Under the pieces are notes generated by a model. It did not search any database. It saw only the letters and a list, made by a program, of their open reading frames with translations, and was not told the DNA's origin. A stretch of 7,241 nt of DNA, from positions 1-7,241 of the forward strand of contig SPBQ01000112.1 in the NCBI GenBank assembly GCA_004525875.1, read 5' to 3'. Below are positions 1-6,440 of this stretch, piece by piece. Within the stretch, counting starts at the first letter, position 1, and the number at the start of each line of letters is the position of its first letter. The DNA comes from Myxococcales bacterium. GTDB taxonomy: Bacteria; Desulfobacterota_B; Binatia; UBA1149; SPBQ01. The position numbers were made by a program, and so were the translations under genes.

Positions 1-780
1 GGCCTCGAGGGCGTAGCGGAGGTCGACGCTCACCGCCGCGACCGCCCCGTCGACGATCGCCGTCACCATCGTGCGCTTCTCGGTATCGAGTAGTTCGTTG
101 TAGATCCCGGCGACCAACACGTCGAGGCGATCCGATACGCTGAAGCCGACCTTGCCGAGCACGGCCGTCTCGTCGTCGATGTCGTTACCGGCGTCGGCGG
201 AACCGCCGAGCGGCGGGCGTTCGTTCGCTGTGAAGCCGTTGGCCAGGCCCATCATGACCTCGAGCGCGCCCGCACCGCCGCTGATGGTGAACCCATCGTG
301 GTTGGCCGGTTGGATGTCCCAGCCGTAGGAGCGACTCACGTTCGGATTGCCCCAGGGTTCGCGCACCTCGTAGCCGATCGGGGTCCCGTAGCGGCCAGCT
401 CTGAGCGAGAGCACGTCCATGTCGTAGCGAATCCACGCCTCCTGCACCGCAATATTGTTCGTGCCGCTGTCGTTGAGAGACTGCGCACGGTCGCCCAGGT
501 CGATCTTGGCGCCGTAGCTCGCACGCCCGCGAGTGCCCATGATGCCAAGCTGAAGAAGATCGATGTTGAACGCGTCGGCCTGCCTGCCGCCCGCGTACGA
601 CTTCGAGTTGAAGCTGCCGATGCCGCCGTTATCCGGCCGACGGAAGTCGTAGACGTACGACGTGGCCAGACCGAAGTTGAACACGGGTCCGTCCTCGGCG
701 CGTGCGACCCTGGAGACCGTGTACATCTCGAGCACCGCGAGCACGGCAAGTGGGCCGAGCACGCCAGGACGACACGGCAT
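1..780 (-). CDS. Outer-membrane beta-barrel porin, BBP2/OmpL-like family (3' end beyond window)
   Basis: Reading leftward from the ATG at 780, the frame stays open for 260 codons to the window edge, so the C-terminus is missing. Residues 1-28 look like a Sec signal peptide: a hydrophobic core VLGPLAVLAVL, then VARA before ED, with cleavage predicted after Ala28. The mature part alternates polar and hydrophobic residues as in beta strands. It carries the pattern I associate with the putative beta-barrel porin-2 family: an N-terminal aromatic strand (SYVYDFRRP, 41-49), AWIRY (115-119), LRAGRYGTPIGYEV (126-139) and NVSRSYGW (147-154). The likely role is an outer-membrane channel or porin; the substrate is unknown. 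The start lies 4 nt beyond the stop of the upstream channel gene, and the Shine-Dalgarno is weak (AGGG very close to the ATG), so translational coupling is likely. The assignment is from recalled motifs, not a search. Confidence 0.82.
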   Translation of the reverse strand, partial: MPCRPGVLGPLAVLAVLEMYTVSRVARAEDGPVFNFGLATSYVYDFRRPDNGGIGSFNSKSYAGGRQADAFNIDLLQLGIMGTRGRASYGAKIDLGDRAQSLNDSGTNNIAVQEAWIRYDMDVLSLRAGRYGTPIGYEVREPWGNPNVSRSYGWDIQPANHDGFTISGGAGALEVMMGLANGFTANERPPLGGSADAGNDIDDETAVLGKVGFSVSDRLDVLVAGIYNELLDTEKRTMVTAIVDGAVAAVSVDLRYALEA

Positions 781-784
781 CGCC

Positions 785-3694
785 CTACGCATCCGTCGTG
801 CGATCCGGCGCCGACGCCTCCTCGATGCGGCGCCGTGGGGTAGCGAGCTGGATCCCCGACGCGTGCAAGTGCCGGATGACGCTCTCGTTGATCGTATGCC
901 GAGCCTTGAGCGGCGAGACATCGCGTGGAACGATCCGGTAGCGGATGACGTACTCGATGCCGTTCTCCGTGGTCTTGTTGATGCGCACGGTCGGTTCCGG
1001 GTCGGCGAGCGGGCCATCGCGCTCGGCCCCGGCAATGCTGTAGACCGCCTCCCTCATGACCGCGATGGCGCGATCAGGCTCCACACTCTGGTCGACCGTG
1101 AAGTAGAGCTCGAAGCGGCTCATCTCGGTCGGTGACATGAAGTTCGTGACCGTCTTCTCGGAAATCGATCCGTTCGGGATGACGATGACCGTGTCGTCGG
1201 CCGTCTGCAGCCGCGTCGTGCGCCAGTTAATGTCGGTGACCATACCGATCACCGAGCTCGCCGGATCGGGCGTAGGGCCGTGGATCATGATCCAGTCGCC
1301 CACGCGGAACGGCCGCTCCATGTTGAGGGCGACACCGGCGAACAGGTTGGTGATATTGAGCTGGACCGCGAGCCCGAAGACCATCGCCAGCACTCCGGAC
1401 GTGGCGAGCAGGCCGGTCAGGCGGTAGTCGTAGACAAAAGCGATCACGCCGAAGAACGCCAACACGTAGATCACGACGGCCACCGAATAGCGCAGCACGC
1501 TCGGCACCGGGAAACCCGACCGGCCCTCGGCCGGTGCCCAGACGAAACGCGCGACCGCGAGATTCAGGAGCACCGCCGGTAGCAGCCACCACAGCGCACC
1601 GAAGAGCCGCGGCAGCTCGCGCGTGTAGTAGGCGCCCCAGTTCGCAAGGATCCAGTTGCCGACCACCGGCTCGGCGGCCGCGAGCATGACGACGGCAACC
1701 ACCGACTGGACGGCCCACCCGAGCTTCGGATGCCGCGTCTTGCTGACCGCCATGAGAGCCAGGCTGGCGAGCAGACTGAAGGTGAACAGCAGCGGCAACG
1801 CAGCGGCCGGGACCAGATCGGCTATTCGCGTCCCGCGCGGCCCGAGCGAGGCCGCAATCGTCAGCTGCGAGAAGCTTCGCACCGGACGTACGCCGGTGAT
1901 GTAGGCGGGGTGGCCGAGCGCCGGCTCGTCGACGTCCTCCTCGAAGACCATCAGGTCGGTGATGGTCCAGCGGCTATGGCTCGGCAATATGGAGCTGGCC
2001 CGCGCGAGACGGCGCTCGCGCGCCGCATTGGAATCGAGCCCCATGCCCAGCTGATCGACGGCGAGCACGAGATCCTCGCTCGTTCGCAGGCGATGGCGCA
2101 GACTGATGGCGATGGTGTGCCCGCCGTACCCTGCGTCGAGCGTATCGGCCCGAAACGTTCCCTCGACTCGATAGCGGCGGTAGCGCACGCCGGCATCGTA
2201 GAGCTCTTCCTCCGGCTCTCCGAGCACCACCGGCTCCACCGCGTTGGTAAACTCGACGTCCTCGAGATCGTCCACGCCGTTGTCGCGGAACCAGAGGTCG
2301 AAATCGATGTCGAACGTTCCGGCGTCGAAATCGACAGCGGTCATCTTGCGCGCGAGCAGCCCCACGCGTGCGACGTGCTTGCGGTAATAGGCGTCGCCGT
2401 CGTGGAAAGTCACACGCTCGGGATCGTGCGCGTCGTCGAGATCGTCCAGATCCTCGACGTAGGGCAGCAGCTCGAGCTGGGACCAGGCGGAGACGAGCTC
2501 CTGACGAACGAAGCGCGCCATCGGCACCGGCTTGTCCATGTCGCCGATCGTATCGAACCAGTTGGCGCCGGTAATCCCGTGCACGGGTTCCAGTGCATCG
2601 ATCCCGGCCAGGCTGTCGCGCAGCGCGGCGCGATCGTCCTTGATCGTATCCGGCACGGGCGAGATGCCGCGACGTCTCATCGCCTCGATGAGGACAGTCG
2701 CCGCGTCGGCCGCGAACGCCGCATACCAGGTCGGCGGCCTACCGTAGCGCCGCAGGTATAGACGGCTGAATCGGTCGGCATCCTTGCCGCCCACGTCGAA
2801 TAAGAACGGCGTACTGGCGTACACGCCGTCACTGTAGAAACCGGGGCGCGCGCGTTCCTCGGGATAGACCGAGAGCGCGTCGATGAATGCCTGCGACGCC
2901 AGCGTGTCGGAGGCAACGATCACCCCTGCGTATCCACCGTCGCGCAGGAGCTTGACGAGCTTGGCGCCGGCAGAGGGTTGCACGGCGAGCACGAGCAGGC
3001 CGGGGGCGGCCGGCTCGAGCGCCTCACGCACGATTCGTGCGAGCGTGCTATCGAGGTTCGCCGCAGCCGGGTCGTAGGCCCAGCTCCGCACCAGCTCGAT
3101 GCCGACACGGGGAGCCTGCTGCGCCATCACCTCGGCCAGGTACGCGCCGTAGCGTTCCGTCTCGTGGATGATCCCGAAGCGCTCCGCGCCGAGCACGTCG
3201 TGGGCGTAGAGAACGAGCGATCGGCCCTGAACGCGGTCGTTGAAGATCACACGGAAGTACCACGGGTTGTCACGCGTGACCGCCACATTGGTGGCCGCCG
3301 TGGAGACGGCCGGGACTCCGCGCTCGCGGTAGACCTCACCGGCGGCCATCGAGCAGGTGCTGTAGTTGTGACCGATGACGGCCACGATGCTGCGATCCTC
3401 CGCGATCCGTGGCGCGCGAGCGCGGGCCAGCTCGGCATCGTTGCGATCATCGAACGTCACGAGCTCGAGCGGCCTGCCACCGACCCCCCCGGCTGCGTTC
3501 GCGCGCTCGAATACCAGCTCGATCGCGTTGACCGCCGACTGGCCGTCCTCACCGCTCGGCCCGGTGACAGGTCCTGCGAACGCGATGCGGATCGGGTCGC
3601 CGGTGGCCACGCGAGCGCCGTTGCGGGACAGACCGAACGCGACGATCAGAGCAGCCAGTCCGGCGACGGCATAGGCCAGGTGAGAGCCCTTCAC
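785..3694 (-). CDS. Fusion protein: periplasmic solute-binding domain + pLGIC-like ligand-binding domain + MscS-type channel
   Basis: Numbering is from the GTG at 3694 (969 aa). A positively charged start and hydrophobic stretch (6-22) form a signal peptide or anchor. Residues 33 to about 410 are a LivJ/LivK-type binding domain: NAAGGVGGRPLELV (66-79), IGHNYSTCS (107-115), VPAVSTAATN (127-136) and HETERYG (177-183) match LivJ segments that hold the ligand. An acidic linker follows (about 408-426). Residues 434-622 are beta-rich, without cysteine, and resemble prokaryotic pentameric ligand-gated channel binding domains (DFDLWFR, EFTNAVEPV, YRRYRVEGTF, HTIAISLRH, then FSQLTIAASLGPRG leading into a membrane span). 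Five spans follow at about 627-650, 659-683, 697-718, 733-754 and 758-791. The last is MscS TM3 (FGLAVQLNITNLFAGV), followed by the vestibule (ERPFRVGDWI, NWRTTRLQT, VIPNG). An upstream ATG at 3769 (25 residues longer) is possible. The MscS and binding-domain calls are firm; the middle domain is less so. Confidence 0.88.
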   Translation of the reverse strand: MKGSHLAYAVAGLAALIVAFGLSRNGARVATGDPIRIAFAGPVTGPSGEDGQSAVNAIELVFERANAAGGVGGRPLELVTFDDRNDAELARARAPRIAEDRSIVAVIGHNYSTCSMAAGEVYRERGVPAVSTAATNVAVTRDNPWYFRVIFNDRVQGRSLVLYAHDVLGAERFGIIHETERYGAYLAEVMAQQAPRVGIELVRSWAYDPAAANLDSTLARIVREALEPAAPGLLVLAVQPSAGAKLVKLLRDGGYAGVIVASDTLASQAFIDALSVYPEERARPGFYSDGVYASTPFLFDVGGKDADRFSRLYLRRYGRPPTWYAAFAADAATVLIEAMRRRGISPVPDTIKDDRAALRDSLAGIDALEPVHGITGANWFDTIGDMDKPVPMARFVRQELVSAWSQLELLPYVEDLDDLDDAHDPERVTFHDGDAYYRKHVARVGLLARKMTAVDFDAGTFDIDFDLWFRDNGVDDLEDVEFTNAVEPVVLGEPEEELYDAGVRYRRYRVEGTFRADTLDAGYGGHTIAISLRHRLRTSEDLVLAVDQLGMGLDSNAARERRLARASSILPSHSRWTITDLMVFEEDVDEPALGHPAYITGVRPVRSFSQLTIAASLGPRGTRIADLVPAAALPLLFTFSLLASLALMAVSKTRHPKLGWAVQSVVAVVMLAAAEPVVGNWILANWGAYYTRELPRLFGALWWLLPAVLLNLAVARFVWAPAEGRSGFPVPSVLRYSVAVVIYVLAFFGVIAFVYDYRLTGLLATSGVLAMVFGLAVQLNITNLFAGVALNMERPFRVGDWIMIHGPTPDPASSVIGMVTDINWRTTRLQTADDTVIVIPNGSISEKTVTNFMSPTEMSRFELYFTVDQSVEPDRAIAVMREAVYSIAGAERDGPLADPEPTVRINKTTENGIEYVIRYRIVPRDVSPLKARHTINESVIRHLHASGIQLATPRRRIEEASAPDRTTDA

Positions 3695-3792
3695 GACCGC
3701 CGAACGTAGCCGCGGCAGGACGAGAACACCAGAGAGGCGGGACGCGCGCGGCGCGCAGAAACCTCTCATCTGTCGTCGGCAATCCCGCGGAC

Positions 3793-3835
3793 GTCTCGTC
3801 GCTACCCTGTCGATCGCCGCCGTGATAGACGAGAC
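3793..3835. repeat. Inverted repeat GTCTCGTC / GACGAGAC in the divergent spacer
   Basis: GTCTCGTC (3793-3800) and its exact reverse complement GACGAGAC (3828-3835) are separated by 27 nt. Flanking bases do not extend the match. It could be an operator for a regulator of the divergent genes, but an 8-bp match at this distance can arise by chance in GC-rich DNA. Confidence 0.3.
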
Positions 3836-3848
3836 CGAGCGCCCCCCC

Positions 3849-3853
3849 GGAAG
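3849..3853 (+). promoter_or_regulatory. Ribosome binding site of the PAS histidine kinase
   Basis: GGAAG lies 5 nt before the ATG at 3859 and follows a run of seven C. It supports this start for the kinase. It also argues against the leftward channel frame beginning as far right as the TTG at 3856. Confidence 0.55.
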
Positions 3854-3858
3854 CAACG

Positions 3859-5643
3859 ATGCGTAAAGCGACCACGGCCGAGATCGTCGATCAGCCTGCG
3901 ATCCGCCAGGCGATCATCGATCTCGCCGACGACATCGTCGTCACACTCGACGAGAGCGGCCGCGTCACTTCCTTCAACGCGGCCGCCGAGCGCGCATTCG
4001 GTCACCGGTCCGACGAAGCGGCGGACCTGAACGTCCGCGCACTCTTCCCCTCCCTTTCGACACCCCTCTCCGAGTCTGACCCGCGCTGCCGGCGCGTCGA
4101 CGCCCGCCACCGTGACGGAACGGACTTCGCCGCAGAGATCCGACAGCAGCGCATCGCGCAATCCCGGGGAGACGGCTTCGTCCTGCTCGTCCGGACGCTG
4201 ACAGGTCAGGAGCAGCGCCTGCGCGAAAGCGAGGAGCGCCTCAAGGCCATCATCGACTACACCAGTGCCGTCATCTATCTGAAGGACGTCAAGGGTCGTT
4301 ACATCCTGGTCAACCGTCGCTTCGAGCAGCTCTTCAGCGTGACCAACGAGATGCTGCGCGGCAAAACGGACCATTCGGTATTTCCCAAGCTCGTCGCGGA
4401 CGCGTTTCGGCGCAACGATCTCGAAGTCCTGAAGGCGCGTGCTGAGCGCGAGTTCGACGAGATCGCGCCGCACGAGGACGGCCCGCATGACTACATCTCG
4501 GTCAAGTTCCCGTTGTTCCGTCCTGACGGCGAGATGTACGGGGTCTGCGGCATCTCCACCGACATCACCCGACGCAAGCGCGCCGAGGCCGCTCTCGCCG
4601 CCACCAAGGAGCAGCTCGAGCAGCTCGTAGAAGCGCGGACCGCCGACCTGCGAGACACGAACGCTCGGCTGGAAGCAGAGATCGTCGAGCGCGAGAGGGC
4701 CGCTCGCGATCTGACGCGTCTGATCGAAACGGCGAGCGAGGGCATCTGGACGCTCGACACCGCCGGCAACACCACCTTCGTCAACCACGGGATGGCGGAG
4801 ATGCTCGGCTACACCGTCGACGAGATGATCGGCCGCTCGCTCCTCGACTTCACGAACGACCGATGGCGACCCGAAGCCGAGGAGAGTTTCCGGCGGAGCC
4901 AGCAGGGCGTCGAGGCGAAGCTCGACTTCGAGTTCGAACTCAAGGACGGCACGCCGATGTGGGCAATCCTCGCGACCAGCCCCATCCGCGACGAGAACGA
5001 CAAGGTCGTCGGCGCATTTGCAATGATCACCGATATTACAGCCCGAAAACGAGCCGAGGAGCGCCAGGATCTACTGATGCGCGAGCTCGACCATCGCGTC
5101 AAGAACGTACTGGCAACCGTCATCGGCCTCGCCGACGCGACAGCCGAGCGAGCGCTCTCGTTCACGGAATATCGCCAGTCGTTCGCCGCCCGCGTCCACG
5201 TCCTCGCGCGCACGCACGAGGCGCTGGCGAAGGCCCAGTGGCAAGACCTCGCGCTCGACAGCGTCGTGAGGCTCGTGCTCGCCCCGCACCGCGCGGCCTC
5301 CGAAGGGCGGGTCAGCGCCAAGGGTGCGTCCGTGCGTGTGACGGCCGGCGCGATGACGCCGCTCGCGCTCACGCTCAACGAGCTCGGCACCAACGCGCTC
5401 AAGTACGGGGCGCTCTCGGCACGCGCCGGCTGCGTCAGTCTGCGGTGGGGCCACGCGGCCGACGGCGTCTTGGATCTGGAGTGGCGCGAGAGCGGTGGGC
5501 CGCCCGTCTCGGCTCCCGCCCGGGACGGAACCGGGCTCAGCCTGATCCGCAGGCTGGTCGAGTACGAGCTCGACGGGACCATCGTCATGACCTTCCCGGC
5601 CGACGGTGTCCGCTGCAGGCTCACGATCCCGGCCCTCGTCTGA
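3859..5643 (+). CDS. Soluble triple-PAS sensor histidine kinase, HWE/HisKA_2 class
   Basis: The 594-residue protein has no membrane segment or signal peptide, so it is a cytosolic sensor. PAS domain 1 covers about 14-115. PAS 2 covers about 125-237 and ends in the PAC-like GISTDITRRKRAE. A coiled-coil linker rich in E, R, A and L spans about 238-285. PAS 3 covers about 284-396 and ends in MITDITARKRAEERQ. The kinase core follows: phospho-acceptor His412 in LMRELDHRVKNVLATV, the N box LNELGTNALKYGALS (506-520), the W-x-E motif Trp542-Arg-Glu544 in LEWRESGGPPV, and a glycine-rich GTGLSLI (557-563). The HRVKN box, KYGALS and WxE are hallmarks of the HWE kinases. The family's defining N-box histidine is replaced here by Asn507. 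Such kinases usually phosphorylate separate response regulators, and none is encoded in the window. The signal sensed is unknown. Confidence 0.93.
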   Translation: MRKATTAEIVDQPAIRQAIIDLADDIVVTLDESGRVTSFNAAAERAFGHRSDEAADLNVRALFPSLSTPLSESDPRCRRVDARHRDGTDFAAEIRQQRIAQSRGDGFVLLVRTLTGQEQRLRESEERLKAIIDYTSAVIYLKDVKGRYILVNRRFEQLFSVTNEMLRGKTDHSVFPKLVADAFRRNDLEVLKARAEREFDEIAPHEDGPHDYISVKFPLFRPDGEMYGVCGISTDITRRKRAEAALAATKEQLEQLVEARTADLRDTNARLEAEIVERERAARDLTRLIETASEGIWTLDTAGNTTFVNHGMAEMLGYTVDEMIGRSLLDFTNDRWRPEAEESFRRSQQGVEAKLDFEFELKDGTPMWAILATSPIRDENDKVVGAFAMITDITARKRAEERQDLLMRELDHRVKNVLATVIGLADATAERALSFTEYRQSFAARVHVLARTHEALAKAQWQDLALDSVVRLVLAPHRAASEGRVSAKGASVRVTAGAMTPLALTLNELGTNALKYGALSARAGCVSLRWGHAADGVLDLEWRESGGPPVSAPARDGTGLSLIRRLVEYELDGTIVMTFPADGVRCRLTIPALV

Positions 5644-5654
5644 AACGAACGAAA

Positions 5655-6440
5655 CTACGGGTGCTGACTGCTGACAGCCACGACCTCGCCGGTCATGTAC
5701 GAGGAGAGGTCGCTGGCCAGGAAGACGATCACGTTGGCGATCTCCCACGGCTCGGCCGCGCGACCGAAGGCCTCGCGCTGCTCGAGCTCCTCGAGCAAAC
5801 CGTCGGGCGTCACCTTCGCGAGGAACTCGTGCATGGCCAGGCTCGGCGCCACGGCGTTGACGCGTACGCCCGCCGCGGCCGCTTCCATCGCCGCGCAGCG
5901 TGTGAGCGCCATCACGCCGGCCTTCGCCGCAGCGTAGTGTGCCTGCCCTTCCTGGGCACGCCAGCCGAGCACCGATGCGTTGTTGACGATCGCACCGCCC
6001 TGGCCGCGCGCCGTCATGTGCCGGAGCGCGGCCCGCGTCATGCGGAACGTTCCGTTGAGCGTGACGTCGAGGACGACGTTCCACTGCTCATCGGTCATCT
6101 CTACGAGCGGCGAGAAGCCCCCGAGCCCCGCGTTGTTGACGACCACGTCGACGCCACCGAGCTCACGCACGGCGGCGTCGAACAGTCCGTCGATCTCGTC
6201 TTGCTTCGTGACGTTGCACAGGCATGACGCGACCGGAGCGCCGGCCACCTCCGCCAGCCGCTCGGCAGCCTCACCGAGGCGACGCTCGTGGAGATCGCTG
6301 ATCATGACGATCGCACCCTCCTCGATGCAGCGCTTTGCCGCTGCGAAGCCGATGCCGGTGCCGGCAGCCGCCGTCACCACGACGGTGCGGCCCGCGAGCA
6401 GGTCGTGGCCAGTGGGATACGTCGGAGTCTTCGCGTTCAT
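5655..6440 (-). CDS. ipdF: Short-chain dehydrogenase/reductase, IpdF-like (steroid C/D-ring degradation)
   Basis: This is a 261-residue classical SDR. The nucleotide-binding loop is TAAAGTGIG (23-31), with Ala where most SDRs have the first Gly. Asp49 in ISDLHERR, at the end of the second strand, suggests NAD(H) preference. NNAG lies at 102-105. The catalytic residues are Asn129, Ser156, Tyr169 and Lys173 (NNASVLGW, HYAAAKAGVMALTR). TAAAGTGIG, SDxHERRLGE, NNASVLGWRAQ, EAFGRAAEPWE and SSYMTGEVVAVSSQ closely resemble, from memory, mycobacterial IpdF (Rv3559c) of the cholesterol C/D-ring pathway. That enzyme is an oxidoreductase acting on the HIP-CoA-derived hydrindane ring. The ATG at 6440 overlaps the stop of the upstream dehydrogenase (ATGA) and follows AAAGGA, so the start is well supported. 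An in-frame extension to 6707 lies inside the neighbouring gene and is rejected. SDR membership is certain; the IpdF assignment is likely but unconfirmed. Confidence 0.9.
   Translation of the reverse strand: MNAKTPTYPTGHDLLAGRTVVVTAAAGTGIGFAAAKRCIEEGAIVMISDLHERRLGEAAERLAEVAGAPVASCLCNVTKQDEIDGLFDAAVRELGGVDVVVNNAGLGGFSPLVEMTDEQWNVVLDVTLNGTFRMTRAALRHMTARGQGGAIVNNASVLGWRAQEGQAHYAAAKAGVMALTRCAAMEAAAAGVRVNAVAPSLAMHEFLAKVTPDGLLEELEQREAFGRAAEPWEIANVIVFLASDLSSYMTGEVVAVSSQHP

Larger units (their letters stand above)
3695..3858. promoter_or_regulatory. Divergent intergenic region between channel gene and PAS kinase gene
   Basis: These 164 bases (89 if the channel starts at the ATG at 3769) must hold the leftward promoter of the channel-porin pair and the rightward promoter of the kinase. 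I see no convincing -35/-10 pair on either strand. The visible structure is an 8-bp inverted repeat (see 3793-3835) and a run of seven C (3842-3848) directly before the kinase ribosome binding site. Calling this a promoter region follows from gene orientation, not from a recognised promoter sequence. Confidence 0.45.

Noticed and set aside
298..843. Plus-strand open frame of 181 codons over the porin gene
   Set aside because: The minus-strand porin frame has a signal peptide and BBP2-type motifs; this plus frame has none and overlaps the channel gene end as well.
1730..2761. Plus-strand open frame of 343 codons antisense to the channel gene
   Set aside because: It mirrors the coding strand of the binding and pLGIC-like domains. 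The product is rich in R, H, A and V without recognisable motifs or a ribosome binding site.
3695..3856. Longest possible channel start at a TTG (3856)
   Set aside because: It would leave 2 nt to the divergent kinase ATG and put about 54 non-hydrophobic, arginine-rich residues before the signal segment. The GTG at 3694 gives a normal signal sequence; the ATG at 3769 remains possible.
3802..4788. Minus-strand open frame of 328 codons antisense to the PAS kinase
   Set aside because: The plus-strand kinase has clear PAS motifs across this stretch. The antisense translation is low-complexity and matches no family I recognise; long antisense frames are common in GC-rich genes.
5644..5654. Possible bidirectional terminator between the convergent kinase and SDR genes
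   Set aside because: Only 11 nt separate the stops, and I see no GC-rich hairpin followed by a T run on either strand.
5071..6084. Minus-strand open frame of 337 codons spanning SDR and kinase regions
   Set aside because: It is out of frame with the SDR and antisense to the kinase, with arginine/glycine-rich composition and no family motif.
4863..6227. Plus-strand open frame of 454 codons crossing the kinase 3' end and the SDR gene
   Set aside because: It is out of frame with the kinase and antisense to the SDR, both of which have catalytic motifs. The product is arginine-rich, as expected of a frame-shifted GC-rich gene.
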